DNA from: a virus
Virus record (IMG/VR): IMGVR_UViG_3300028423_000586
Location: 1-64,000 of that record
Strand: one strand, 5' to 3'
Length of the DNA: 64,000 bases
The position numbers were made by a program, and so were the translations under genes. Each line of letters opens with the position of its first letter. The stretch's first letter is position 1. Positions 28,934 to 38,004 of the stretch are shown here, one piece after another. The notes beneath the pieces were generated by a model. The model did not search any database. It was not told where the DNA came from and worked only from the letters and a program-made list of their open reading frames with translations.

Positions 28934-29171
28934 TTTCTTGATACCATACTTGCCATCCATATACTTTCTGTAACCAAGAATTAGCACACTTCCAGTTTCT
29001 CTCGTCCTGTAGCAATATTTCTTTACTCGTTGTTACAGGACTTGTATCTAACTCACATGATTCACTTAGTAAGTTCTGGTCTGGTATTGGCAGATTCGAG
29101 TATACGTTGTTTGAGACGCAACCACTCATCATCAAGAGTGATATCAGCATTAGAACTTTGTACATAATCAT
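28902..29171 (-). CDS. o-spanin (Rz1-like outer-membrane lipoprotein)
   Basis: An 89-residue protein with a lipoprotein signal peptide and lipobox (LLMMSGC, Cys at about residue 18). Most of its gene is nested, in another frame, in the end of the i-spanin gene (110-bp overlap), the classic Rz/Rz1 arrangement. It would span from the outer membrane to the Rz-like partner and fuse the membranes at the last step of lysis. The start is the ATG at 29171, with AAGGA five bases before it. Its 3' end overlaps the convergent gene at 28544-28933. Confidence 0.82.
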   Translation of the reverse strand: MIMYKVLMLISLLMMSGCVSNNVYSNLPIPDQNLLSESCELDTSPVTTSKEILLQDERNWKCANSWLQKVYGWQVWYQETNLLFYHQEN

Positions 29172-29415
29172 CTACATCCTTCTCTATCTGAGTATTAGTT
29201 TGATTAGTCTTAGCTTGAGCTAAAAGCAGTTCTTTGTTTACCTTACTTAACCTAGCTTCATACTTAAGCCTTTCTTCAGCTTGTTTTTCTACTAGCTCAA
29301 GTCTCTTGAGTTCCGCTTTCTCTTCAGCCTCTGAATAACCATAGAGATAGGAACCATAGAGGATGCCTAATATAGTCCCTAGCATGGCTCCATACTTAAG
29401 AAGAATTGCTTGCAT
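29062..29415 (-). CDS. i-spanin (Rz-like)
   Basis: A 117-residue protein with an N-terminal transmembrane helix (about residues 8-27) and a long periplasmic coiled coil rich in Glu, Lys and Leu (AEEKAELKRLELVEKQAEER). Length, topology and the embedded lipoprotein gene identify the inner-membrane spanin subunit. It overlaps the holin-like gene by 20 bp. Confidence 0.82.
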   Translation of the reverse strand: MQAILLKYGAMLGTILGILYGSYLYGYSEAEEKAELKRLELVEKQAEERLKYEARLSKVNKELLLAQAKTNQTNTQIEKDVDDYVQSSNADITLDDEWLRLKQRILESANTRPELTK

Positions 29416-29593
29416 TATTTACAATCCCCTTTTGATACATATTTACCCCAATGTAAGAAGTGAAAGTAAGTGTAGTTACAGTCACATACTCACCCCCTGT
29501 TAGTGTTTGAGTAAAGAGAGCTATGGTGTTAATTAACTGTATACAACAAACAAGTATAAACTTCCTACTTCTTACTTTCTCTTCAAACGTCAT
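29396..29593 (-). CDS. small membrane protein, probable holin
   Basis: A 65-residue protein with two hydrophobic segments (about residues 11-31 and 39-54) and short charged ends. It lies between the amidase and spanin genes, where phages usually keep the holin. The size fits a class II holin, which forms the inner-membrane hole that lets the endolysin out. Assignment rests on topology and location only. Confidence 0.62.
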   Translation of the reverse strand: MTFEEKVRSRKFILVCCIQLINTIALFTQTLTGGEYVTVTTLTFTSYIGVNMYQKGIVNNASNSS

Positions 29594-29597
29594 AAAC

Positions 29598-30149
29598 CTA
29601 CCCCTTAAAGTATTTATCCACTGCTACAGCATAAGCTTCAGCTAAGAACTTCATACGTGTTAGAGCTTTGTTCAAGGATGCAAGGTTATCAATAAAGAAA
29701 GGTTCAGCAATAACAACAGGCATTGAAGTCTTTTCTACTAACCAACCACCTCTATCACCTTGGTTACCTGTATGGTCATAGTCAATAGGTTTGATACCCC
29801 TGTCAGACTCCGACATTACTTTAACAATCTCGGTCTGTAATACTTTGGCTAACTTAGCTCCTTTTGAGCTTGAATGATGATAGAGCACTTCTGCTCCTGA
29901 AGCCTTACCATTAAAAGCATTGCAATGTAATGAAATAGCAATGTCAGGTGCTATCTTATTTACCTTGTTAGGTAAGCCCGAATAAGTATCACGGTATATG
30001 ATAACTGGGTCATATCCTTTACTAATAAGACACTCAGCAATAATAGAAGCTAATTTATTATTGAAGTCAAATTCGTACATACTTTTTGCTTTGTTACCTG
30101 CTCCTTTAGATGTGGGTTTGTGACCAACAATTAAGCCTACTTTTTTCAT
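29598..30149 (-). CDS. endolysin, N-acetylmuramoyl-L-alanine amidase (Amidase_3)
   Basis: A 183-residue zinc amidase that cuts the bond between muramic acid and the peptide stem of peptidoglycan. Residues His10 (VGHK), Glu26 (YEFDFN) and His75 (SLHCNA) are the expected zinc ligands. Glu149 (VIAEPFF) is the catalytic glutamate. There is no signal peptide, so release depends on the holin. The gene is one catalytic domain with no wall-binding module. A long hairpin (30165-30213) precedes its ribosome-binding site. Confidence 0.9.
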   Translation of the reverse strand: MKKVGLIVGHKPTSKGAGNKAKSMYEFDFNNKLASIIAECLISKGYDPVIIYRDTYSGLPNKVNKIAPDIAISLHCNAFNGKASGAEVLYHHSSSKGAKLAKVLQTEIVKVMSESDRGIKPIDYDHTGNQGDRGGWLVEKTSMPVVIAEPFFIDNLASLNKALTRMKFLAEAYAVAVDKYFKG

Positions 30150-30164
30150 AATTTATCCTATAAA

Positions 30165-30213
30165 GGAGAACCTCATAATAGCAGTACACATTACTGTTAT
30201 TATAGAGTTCTCC
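30165..30213 (-). promoter_or_regulatory. long leader hairpin before endolysin gene
   Basis: Bases 30165-30185 and 30193-30213 form a 21-position stem: GGAGAAC/GTTCTCC, a three-base internal loop, then ATAATA and CAGT pairing with one G-U. The loop has seven bases. It ends about a dozen bases before AGGA and the amidase ATG. It may be a weak terminator, an RNase III site or a translation control element. Confidence 0.6.
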
Positions 30214-30243
30214 AAGTTAGATGTAAGATGAAGATTTATGAGG

Positions 30244-31632
30244 TTATACAGCTACCCAAGATGTCCCATCCCATTTTACCGGATAATCTTGAGTAATATC
30301 CCACGCTATAGCCCTATCATTACCTCCCAGTGTTGGGAGGTCAAGGGTAGTGTATTTTTTAAGTTTTAACACCCCGTTTGCATAAACACCGGCACCATCA
30401 TCAGAAGACGGTCTTAAGTTCAAGTCACCTGCACCGGCGTCTATATTGGAGCTAGTTGGTCCGGTTAATATTCTTACTGTACCGTCATTTGCTGTATTTA
30501 GGTCTAGAATCAACCCATCTGTACCAAAAGCACCACTACTAAACAACCTAAACTGAGGTTGCCCGTTAGGAGCTCGACGTATATACATTAAATCATTACC
30601 GTTAGATGACCATTTTTGCACTAGTTCCATAGCTCTATAACATGAAGTTATAAAGGCAAATCCATCATTATCACTAGGGTCTAAATCAGATAAGAACTTA
30701 GCAACTTGACGCCGCTTATAGACAAACTCAACTTCAGGTGATATGAAAAACCTCTCTGAGCCTGCACCTACAAAACCTTCAGTACCTAGTGATAAAAACT
30801 TACCCTGACCTACATAGTCTGATGCTTTATCAGGACGTCTTCCGGGATTTTGTGCGTTCTTTAGATACAGCATTGTGCCATCACCAACGTTATCCCACTG
30901 GTGCATGATACCGTCTGTGTAATGGTGGTGTATCCATCCTGTAGGAGCCGATGAACCTTGCTCCTGTCCAGCGAAGTTTGCAATATCCTCTATGGCATCG
31001 GTGAAGTCTGGGTTATTTACCAACTTTCTACTTCCATATTGTAACAATGGCGAGTCAACTATTTCGGAAAGTTCATTCCTCAATGATTCTATTGTTGTTT
31101 TTTCGTAAGCCTCACCACCTCGATAAGACAAAGGCTTAAAGTCGGTTATAGAAAACCCAGAACCAGATACATGCTTAAATGTAGTATCAAGAACAATACA
31201 AACATCATCAATTTCAGACCTGACAGGTATTCCGGCTAGCATATTTGCAATACTATCAAATCTAAGAGTAAATGAAGATTTATCAGGAATATCTTGTTTA
31301 TCTATAAATACTACCCAAACATTAGATTCGTTAAGTATATAAGTACCTACACCATCAGAACCAAATGAGCCACCAAACCAATTGTCAGTTCCGTTGTAGT
31401 TTAATATTGTACCTTTCTGTACTTCCCATACGTCTCCATTATCATCAACACATGTGTTATTACCTGTATCAGTAAATGACTGATTAGGTGTACCTACGTT
31501 ACCTGTTCGAACCAAAGTTAAGGCACCGCCATCACCTACTTGGTTAATACCCTCAACTTCTATGATTGCATACTTACTGCTGACTTTACCGTGAAGTATA
31601 AAGTCAGATACAGTAGTCCATTGTTTTTTCAT
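30244..31632 (-). CDS. tail fibre / appendage protein
   Basis: A 462-residue protein. The first 110 residues form a compact domain (WTTVSDFILHGKVSSKYAII), probably for attachment. The middle and C-terminal parts are Gly, Asp and Asn-rich with short beta repeats, as in fibre shafts. It ends with a small domain (VKWDGTSWVAV) typical of phage fibre tips. Next to the larger spike gene, it is likely a second receptor-binding protein, comparable in position to N4 appendage genes. No enzymatic motif is visible. Confidence 0.68.
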   Translation of the reverse strand: MKKQWTTVSDFILHGKVSSKYAIIEVEGINQVGDGGALTLVRTGNVGTPNQSFTDTGNNTCVDDNGDVWEVQKGTILNYNGTDNWFGGSFGSDGVGTYILNESNVWVVFIDKQDIPDKSSFTLRFDSIANMLAGIPVRSEIDDVCIVLDTTFKHVSGSGFSITDFKPLSYRGGEAYEKTTIESLRNELSEIVDSPLLQYGSRKLVNNPDFTDAIEDIANFAGQEQGSSAPTGWIHHHYTDGIMHQWDNVGDGTMLYLKNAQNPGRRPDKASDYVGQGKFLSLGTEGFVGAGSERFFISPEVEFVYKRRQVAKFLSDLDPSDNDGFAFITSCYRAMELVQKWSSNGNDLMYIRRAPNGQPQFRLFSSGAFGTDGLILDLNTANDGTVRILTGPTSSNIDAGAGDLNLRPSSDDGAGVYANGVLKLKKYTTLDLPTLGGNDRAIAWDITQDYPVKWDGTSWVAV

Positions 31633-31701
31633 AATAGCCTCTTATAAAAAGTACTTTTACTCAGTATAAATAATATAAGACCTAAAGGCGAGGAATGCAG
31701 A

Positions 31702-31722
31702 AAAGCCCCATAAAGGGGCTTT
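31702..31722 (-). terminator. terminator between the two fibre genes
   Basis: AAAGCCCC (31702-31709) pairs with GGGGCTTT (31715-31722). Read leftward it is followed by TCTGC after a T4 run, so it can end transcripts of the 882-residue spike gene. The stem is nearly symmetrical and could work on both strands. Confidence 0.7.
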
Positions 31723-31741
31723 GTACTGGTGTTCTTAAAAA

Positions 31742-34390
31742 TCACCTAACAGTGTAATTAAACTGAACAAAGTATTCATTTCCTGTATTTGCGTCATTAG
31801 CAAACACCCTTACTATGGCGCTACTGCCCGTATTGTTTTTCCACGAAACCTCTTCAAAAGAACCTGCGCCAAACAAATTAGATATAGTCTGCCAAGTTGC
31901 TCCATCCCAATATTGCACCTCCAATCCTGCACTGTCTGGGGTGCTACTTCCGACCGGAAATGTTGCTCTGAATCCTTTGTTTATTGTGAAAGTTTCACCA
32001 GCCAAAACATTTCTTTTTACAATCTCATTATCTGTTGGGCCTGTACCTTTAATGCACACCGGATATGATTGAGATACCTCATCAACATCATGCCAACTAA
32101 ATATAGATGCATTTATACGCTCACTAACGCCAGTGACAGTAGAGCTGGAAGATACGCCATTGTTACCGAATCTCATCCCGCGCTTAAGGTTAGGGTCGAA
32201 TTCAATATCGCCTTGGAACTCGTTACCTTCAACAATCCCCGGCATTATTACTGACGTAAAACCAGCTAAATTATTCTCTATCTTAAAGTCTAAAGGTGAG
32301 CCTAAAAATTTGTTGCCAGTTATGTGTTTATATGAATCAGTGTTAGCGTTTGCTCCTCTGTTTCTAATCCAAAGAGATGATGGGTAGTCACCACCAATAA
32401 CATCACCGTTCTTTTCTAGAGTGCAACTAGTAAGTTTTAATGGGTTCGTGTGCCCCACAGCAATACCACCGTAACCATTCTCTGAAATGCTTGAACCAAA
32501 CACACCCAGATCAAAAGTCTGGCTTACAATATCCATAGCTTGCCTATTACCAATAAAGTCTGTGCCAAATATTCTAGCCTGACCGCCCGCTTCAAACTGA
32601 TAGGTGCTGGTTAATCCTAAATTACAGTCTGTGACGTTACCACCAATCCATTTAAGTAGGTAGCATCTGCCGTAAAACGGATAAGCCACATCAAAGTTAT
32701 CAACGTTAACATTGATGAACTGCATACTCCTAATATGGTAATCACCACCGTTAACTTGGTTTATGTGGAATAAGTCACCAGCTCTGTCGCCAAAACCCCT
32801 TAGTTTTAAATCCTCTAATGTAAAGCCAAGTGTGGCAAACTGACCAGCGAAATAATCCCCTGAAACAGCGCCATCTATAGGGTTAAATATAAATATTGGC
32901 GTTCCAGATTGATTTACTGTTACGAAGTTATCGTTAGTTATATCTTTTATTGGGTTGCCTGAGCCGTAACCTTTTATGTGTATGGGCTTTTCAATTATCA
33001 ACGAGTCCGATAGAACCTCGTTATAAAGCGTGACACTGCCACCCTTCGGACAGGCATTTATAGCCGCTTGATTACTATCGAAATCCTCAGCTCTTATGTC
33101 TGAATAACTCCTCTGTCTGTTAAAGTACGGTGCTTTTTCCCCAATTTGTGAATGAAGGGTTAGGTCATCATTCCCAATTGTTACAGAGTAAGGTTTAGTG
33201 GACGTATTGAGGTTAGAAACTAGACCTGTCGGATTTTTGAAAGCTACTTCATCTTTAAAGCAAAAGGAAATCGTAGGTTTACCACCAACCAAAACGCGAA
33301 GGTGTGTAGTTCCCGCTGGTACTACATCACCATTCTGAACATACTCACCATTCGAGCCCTTAAATATTGAACCATCAACGATGTCGTTTTGAGATTCAGT
33401 AATACCCTCACTCAACTCTTCTTTAGTAGCTTTCTTACCTAATGCTTGCTCAACAGTATCGCCTGACGTAGTACTGATAGCACTAGCAGGGTGTGCATTA
33501 GCAGAACCTCGGTTAGCTTGCTTAGTATGGTCACCATAAAGCTGTTCAGCTTCTTGTTTTTTGATATAAGTATCACTGTTCTGTCCTATATCTTCAAAAA
33601 CAATAGTAAGCTTAGAACCAACTGGGTAAGTATCTAACAGCACAATCTGATTACTAGAATTGGTTGTATAATCATACACAACGTCTAGCTTATGACGTTC
33701 ACCACTAGCAGCATCCCATAAGTAAACCACAAAGTTAGTAAGCTCTGACTGAGCATCTACTATAACCTGACCATCTGTTAGGTACGTAGTCTCTTCATAA
33801 GTGTATAACTGAGCAGTAGCTGTGTATGCACGTAAATTAGGGTCATCACTAGGGTGTGAATAAGTAGTAGAATTTACGGTGTAAGGTAAAGCAACACTCT
33901 CTTCTACCTTCCACAAAGTAATACCTGCTGTACCACGTCCATAAACCACATAATCTGTGATGACGTTAAACGTAGGGTCATCAGTGTAATCACCAATATC
34001 TGTACCTGAAGTATAAGACTTAGCTTTATCTGCTGCTTCTACAGCCTCATCCTTAGCCTGTACTGCTGTATTAGCTGAATCTAAAGCTGTTTGAGCTGCT
34101 GCCTTAAGTTCTTCAGGGTCAACTTTAGTCCACGATTGGTCAGAAGCCTCATAGTAGTAGACTGCTTTATTATCGTAGTAAAAGTCACCAGACTCTAAAG
34201 GGTCACCATTAGGTCTCTTTGTAGGTGGTGTGTCACTTTCACCTAAGTAAGTATTTAGGTAAGTCACTTGGTCTGCTACAGCTTTGATAGTATCTAGGTT
34301 TTGTGCAACCAATAAAATTGTATCGTAAGCTGTGTTTATGTATTTATTTATAGCAATCGGTATAGCATTGCCTAAAGGCTTTCTACTCAT
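31742..34390 (-). CDS. tailspike / tail fibre with beta-helix domain
   Basis: An 882-residue protein. The N-terminal about 110 residues (GNAIPIAINKYINTAYDTIL, then an Ala-rich coiled coil) resemble virion-anchoring domains of N4-like fibres. A linker at about 280-330 is followed by a domain with right-handed beta-helix character at about 430-750 (SLIIEKPIHIKGYGSG, GGNVTDCNLGLTSTYQF, GGIAVGHTNPLKLTSCTLEK). A C-terminal jelly-roll-like domain closes the protein. Such helices in tailspikes bind or cleave surface polysaccharide. Catalytic residues cannot be assigned by eye. A terminator follows the gene. Confidence 0.8.
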   Translation of the reverse strand: MSRKPLGNAIPIAINKYINTAYDTILLVAQNLDTIKAVADQVTYLNTYLGESDTPPTKRPNGDPLESGDFYYDNKAVYYYEASDQSWTKVDPEELKAAAQTALDSANTAVQAKDEAVEAADKAKSYTSGTDIGDYTDDPTFNVITDYVVYGRGTAGITLWKVEESVALPYTVNSTTYSHPSDDPNLRAYTATAQLYTYEETTYLTDGQVIVDAQSELTNFVVYLWDAASGERHKLDVVYDYTTNSSNQIVLLDTYPVGSKLTIVFEDIGQNSDTYIKKQEAEQLYGDHTKQANRGSANAHPASAISTTSGDTVEQALGKKATKEELSEGITESQNDIVDGSIFKGSNGEYVQNGDVVPAGTTHLRVLVGGKPTISFCFKDEVAFKNPTGLVSNLNTSTKPYSVTIGNDDLTLHSQIGEKAPYFNRQRSYSDIRAEDFDSNQAAINACPKGGSVTLYNEVLSDSLIIEKPIHIKGYGSGNPIKDITNDNFVTVNQSGTPIFIFNPIDGAVSGDYFAGQFATLGFTLEDLKLRGFGDRAGDLFHINQVNGGDYHIRSMQFINVNVDNFDVAYPFYGRCYLLKWIGGNVTDCNLGLTSTYQFEAGGQARIFGTDFIGNRQAMDIVSQTFDLGVFGSSISENGYGGIAVGHTNPLKLTSCTLEKNGDVIGGDYPSSLWIRNRGANANTDSYKHITGNKFLGSPLDFKIENNLAGFTSVIMPGIVEGNEFQGDIEFDPNLKRGMRFGNNGVSSSSTVTGVSERINASIFSWHDVDEVSQSYPVCIKGTGPTDNEIVKRNVLAGETFTINKGFRATFPVGSSTPDSAGLEVQYWDGATWQTISNLFGAGSFEEVSWKNNTGSSAIVRVFANDANTGNEYFVQFNYTVR

Positions 34391-34391
34391 C

Positions 34392-35120
34392 TTATGCCCA
34401 TCCGTTAGTGTCTAATAAATCTGTTAACCCTGCACCGCCATTATTAACCATGTTTCTGCGTTCTACTTCTTGACAACGTTGGTTAAACTGTTGGTAGTAA
34501 ACTAAAGAGTCTGCTCTGGCTTCTTGGTTATGCCTTGCCTTATGAACACGATAAGCTATGTAGTAGAGTAAAGCCTCGTACAAGTAAGGAGGAATTAATA
34601 TATTAACTGCATTGGCATCCATTCCATCAATGTAGGTTATTACTGGATGTCTTGCTCTGTATATTAAGGTTAATGCAATTTCTTCTTCAGCAAAAGGTAC
34701 TTGGATACTTTTATAGTCAGGGGTGAATATACTGTAATCTCTAGAAGGTTCATTAATATACAACTCTTCCCCAATTTCTGAATGACAGCTTTCTACCCTT
34801 AAGACATCATCAGTAAAAGGGTAATACTCAGAATCAATTATATATTTAATAGGTTCAAGAGAAGCTGTATTGGCTACTGCGAAATTACTATCCAGATGAT
34901 AGTGAGTCAGCTCAGGGTATAGCTGTACTACTACTTCTTTTTCTAGTAGTGGGAATTTAGTATAGAGTTCTACTAAACCTAAATTAAGGTGGCTTACAAT
35001 TGTTTTCTTAGCTTGTAAGCCTAACCCTGTTTCTTCGGAGTCTTCCCCATTAAGATTTACTTGGCTTAGTTCGCCCATCAATAAATCATCAAAAACTCTC
35101 TGTAGTGTATATGTATTCAT
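34392..35120 (-). CDS. head-to-tail adaptor, N4 gp67-like
   Basis: A 242-residue protein between the terminase and the spike gene. It is helical with a beta insert. The C-terminal half (YLYEALLYYIAYRVHKARHN) resembles the helical adaptor proteins that bind beneath the portal in podoviruses (T7 gp11, P22 gp4). Place and size match N4 gp67. One base separates it from the spike gene. Confidence 0.7.
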   Translation of the reverse strand: MNTYTLQRVFDDLLMGELSQVNLNGEDSEETGLGLQAKKTIVSHLNLGLVELYTKFPLLEKEVVVQLYPELTHYHLDSNFAVANTASLEPIKYIIDSEYYPFTDDVLRVESCHSEIGEELYINEPSRDYSIFTPDYKSIQVPFAEEEIALTLIYRARHPVITYIDGMDANAVNILIPPYLYEALLYYIAYRVHKARHNQEARADSLVYYQQFNQRCQEVERRNMVNNGGAGLTDLLDTNGWA

Positions 35121-35151
35121 TGTAAGCTCCTATGAATGCTTACATTAAATT

Positions 35152-36768
35152 TTACACTACATAAGAATTAATACTAGCGTCATCCTCGTTGTCTGAGCCA
35201 TAGCTGAGAGGTGAACCCCATTGGCTATTAGAGCCTGTAAAACCTTCAGTCATATTAGCACTTGGTCGCCATGCATTCATGACAGTTAACTGACTAAGCA
35301 AGTCAAGGGCATCATCTTGGGCTGATTTGAAACCACCGACTGTAGCTGATTGGAGTTCTTCTACCATTTCCACTACTAATGGGTGGTCTTGCATGTCTTC
35401 AGGTAAGTGAATAACCCCTTGCTTGAACCATGGAACAACGTTCATATGGAAACGGTCAAACTTTTGGGCTGTTGGTCTTATGCCCGGCTTACCACCATTA
35501 TTGTCTGAAGCCAAATTGAAGAAGCAATTTCTCTCCATCATGCTTTGACCTAATAAGCTTATGAAACCTCCTTGCTGTCCTGATACCTCAATACCAACAC
35601 TTAATGGGGAGTACTGTTGTACAAGTCTAAATAGGTCATCTATGTTTTTATCCATAGTTTGGCGTCTACAGATACCATCTACTAAGAACCATTGACCTAT
35701 ATGGTTTACAGCAAAAACACCTATTGTACTAAAGTCAGCTTTAGCTTCACCGGATGTAGCAAAGTCAGTCGTGATGTATACATTAAAGTTACTAATAGCC
35801 GGTAATAAGTGAGCACGTTTATACCACTTAATATCACTATCTAACACAATACGGTCTTCATCAGATGAGATTTTAAGCATCAGCTCTTGGTTAAATGCGT
35901 CTATCTGACCGGCGTCTTTAAGGGATTCATACTCAGCTTTAATAAAGTCATAACTGAATCGGTCTTCCCATGCACCTCTAAAGTCCTCTCGTGTACAAGG
36001 GAACTTCTCACATATAGGGTACACACGGGTATTCCATGCTTTACTACCTGCTGCTTTATATAAAGGGTCTTTCTTGTTAAAAGGTGTACCTGTCCAGACA
36101 ACTTTACGTTTCTTAGGGTGCATTGCCTGTCTTGCAGCTTTATATATGATGTTAGTTATATCTTTAACGATAGTAGGTGATTCAGCATTTTTATCAGACA
36201 TTAAGTCATCAAAACCACACCAAGTAGGACGTTTACCATACTCTTTAAAACCACGAACACCTGTATTAGCACCAAAACCACGAACACAGAACTTGTGTCC
36301 TTCTAGGTTAATAAATTCCCATCGAACATCAGTAAAGTTAGCTTCAGGTATATACTTCTGTAGAAACTCAGAATTCTCATAACGGAATTGTAGGTTTTTA
36401 CGCATACTCTTAACACCATTATCAATGGTATCTGAAACATACATAGCTACTTCTACATTACCGAAGTCAAAGAATTCACCGTAAGTACCCATATAAAGGA
36501 AAGCGTACTCATGCAATGCTGTTGTTTTGGCTGTACCACGGGCAGCAACAAATAAGTTGTTATCCTTAGCTATAGCGTTATCAAGCATATCTAAGTGAAT
36601 AACAGGGGATTTGTTTTCTTCCCCCTCTACACCATTAACCATTTTGATAAAGTTAATAAACTCGATAGCATTAGCACTTGGTTTATACTGGGTATTCATA
36701 AAAGCATAGTCTACTTCAGAAAGTAGTTTCTCTAAGCTTCTATTAATACCATCTGTCTTAGTTGCCAT
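35152..36768 (-). CDS. terminase large subunit, N4 gp68-like
   Basis: A 538-residue packaging motor. The ATPase part has Walker A (VAARGTAKTT, about 74-83), Walker B (PTWCGFDDLMSD) and the coupling motif WTGTPFNKKDP. The nuclease part has TTDFATSGEAKADFS (first catalytic Asp), VGIEVSGQQ and SAQDDALDLL (last Asp pair). All motor and nuclease signatures are intact. It overlaps the upstream gene by 11 bp, consistent with a TerS-TerL pair. N4-type terminases cut to make direct terminal repeats. Confidence 0.95.
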   Translation of the reverse strand: MATKTDGINRSLEKLLSEVDYAFMNTQYKPSANAIEFINFIKMVNGVEGEENKSPVIHLDMLDNAIAKDNNLFVAARGTAKTTALHEYAFLYMGTYGEFFDFGNVEVAMYVSDTIDNGVKSMRKNLQFRYENSEFLQKYIPEANFTDVRWEFINLEGHKFCVRGFGANTGVRGFKEYGKRPTWCGFDDLMSDKNAESPTIVKDITNIIYKAARQAMHPKKRKVVWTGTPFNKKDPLYKAAGSKAWNTRVYPICEKFPCTREDFRGAWEDRFSYDFIKAEYESLKDAGQIDAFNQELMLKISSDEDRIVLDSDIKWYKRAHLLPAISNFNVYITTDFATSGEAKADFSTIGVFAVNHIGQWFLVDGICRRQTMDKNIDDLFRLVQQYSPLSVGIEVSGQQGGFISLLGQSMMERNCFFNLASDNNGGKPGIRPTAQKFDRFHMNVVPWFKQGVIHLPEDMQDHPLVVEMVEELQSATVGGFKSAQDDALDLLSQLTVMNAWRPSANMTEGFTGSNSQWGSPLSYGSDNEDDASINSYVV

Positions 36769-37462
36769 CAGCTACCTCTGTACATTCACCATCAAAAATA
36801 CGTGTTTCTGCTATCTCTTTAGAGGTAGAAGTACCGTTATTGACTAAATCAGCTTGTTGAGCTGCTATCTGTCTTTGTAGGTTTTTAAGTTCAGTAAGCG
36901 TATCTGACTCTTTAATACCTACATCAAGTTCAACTTTAGCCGGTTCAGGACGTTTAAGATGGTTAAGAATACTGTTAGCTGCATCACTACGTACTTTTGG
37001 ACTAACACTATTATCTCGCATAATTTCCATTTGAGTATTAATAGCTTCTTGATAGTTAGCAGCATTCAATACATAAGTAGGTACTAATGATTGCTCTAGT
37101 ATTAAGTTAACTAGTTTATTTTTGTTGTAAGCAGTTACATAGCTTGCAATGTCTTTTTTACTTACACCCCGTTTTACATAATCATTATACTTATCAGGGA
37201 ATGTCTTAACGAAAGCAACCATATTGGTATTGCCCATTAGTTTATAACTAACGTAACGAACAGCATCAATATAGCTAGTTACTTTAAATCTACCTTCTTT
37301 TAATACGTCTGTATAACCAATGATGTTATCTCTCATCATTTCAGCAGTATCAGGGTCTGATAGTACTTGGTTTACTTTATCTACAACATCAATATTAATG
37401 CGATTGTGCATCTGTTTAGGTAAACAACGTTTGAATTCTTCTGGAGTTAGTGTAACACTCAT
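36758..37462 (-). CDS. probable terminase small subunit, N4 gp69-like
   Basis: A 234-residue helical protein immediately upstream of and overlapping the terminase large subunit. The middle is an extended helical domain (KLVNLILEQSLVPTYVLNAA) and the C-terminal part has a coiled coil (TLTELKNLQRQIAAQQADLV). Position and architecture fit a DNA-recognition small subunit. No obvious helix-turn-helix is visible at the N-terminus, so the call is by context. It is the first gene of the leftward late block. Confidence 0.68.
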   Translation of the reverse strand: MSVTLTPEEFKRCLPKQMHNRINIDVVDKVNQVLSDPDTAEMMRDNIIGYTDVLKEGRFKVTSYIDAVRYVSYKLMGNTNMVAFVKTFPDKYNDYVKRGVSKKDIASYVTAYNKNKLVNLILEQSLVPTYVLNAANYQEAINTQMEIMRDNSVSPKVRSDAANSILNHLKRPEPAKVELDVGIKESDTLTELKNLQRQIAAQQADLVNNGTSTSKEIAETRIFDGECTEVADGN

Positions 37463-37526
37463 ATTACCCTTACCTTACCTAGTTAGTGTATAGGGCTAAT
37501 ATAGTAAAACTCATGAGGAAAGTACA

Positions 37527-37712
37527 ATGCCAGAAACTAAAGACCCTGTTGAAAATACAAAAGTTGTAGAAGAAGCGAAAGAGTCAAAAGGTAAACCTAC
37601 TTATCAAGCAGAACGTGTTACTACACAAGCTGCTCAAAAGAAGGTAGAGGAGTCACGACGTAAAGCACCTAATATTGACCCTCTAGCCCCACCTACTCGA
37701 TATAAGAAGTAA
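37527..37712 (+). CDS. small charged protein
   Basis: A 61-residue, Lys/Glu/Pro-rich protein, probably disordered, ending APPTRYKK. It has a good ribosome-binding site (GAGGA) and its own downstream terminator. It is divergent from the terminase genes. The function is unknown. Confidence 0.6.
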   Translation: MPETKDPVENTKVVEEAKESKGKPTYQAERVTTQAAQKKVEESRRKAPNIDPLAPPTRYKK

Positions 37713-37730
37713 ATCTTAGATAGCTATAAC

Positions 37731-37758
37731 AAACCCCTACTTATAGGGGTTTTCTTTT
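37731..37758 (+). terminator. intrinsic terminator
   Basis: AAACCCCTA (37731-37739) pairs with TAGGGGTTT (37744-37752) over a four-base loop and is followed by TCTTTTT. It ends the single-gene transcript of 37527-37712. Confidence 0.85.
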
Positions 37759-37785
37759 TGGTTTTATATAAATAAGGAAACACCT

Positions 37786-38004
37786 ATGGCTACAGATTAC
37801 AATACGCTGCTATTAAACATCGCCTCTGCTTTACCTGATACCCAAATTAATATTGATATAGAACTCCTCGAAGGTGTATTAGGTTACCCCGTAGATACAG
37901 ATAATCCTGCTGAACTTTATGATACTTTAATTAATATCCAAGCAAAAACCCGTATCGACATAGCAAAAAAACTAATTGAACTATCTGAAGTGGAGAAAAA
38001 GTAA
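37786..38004 (+). CDS. hypothetical protein
   Basis: A 72-residue acidic helical protein (LLNIASALPDTQINIDIELL), with stop directly adjacent to the next ATG. It is the first gene of the run that includes the dihydrofolate reductase homologue. Family not recognised. Confidence 0.65.
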   Translation: MATDYNTLLLNIASALPDTQINIDIELLEGVLGYPVDTDNPAELYDTLINIQAKTRIDIAKKLIELSEVEKK

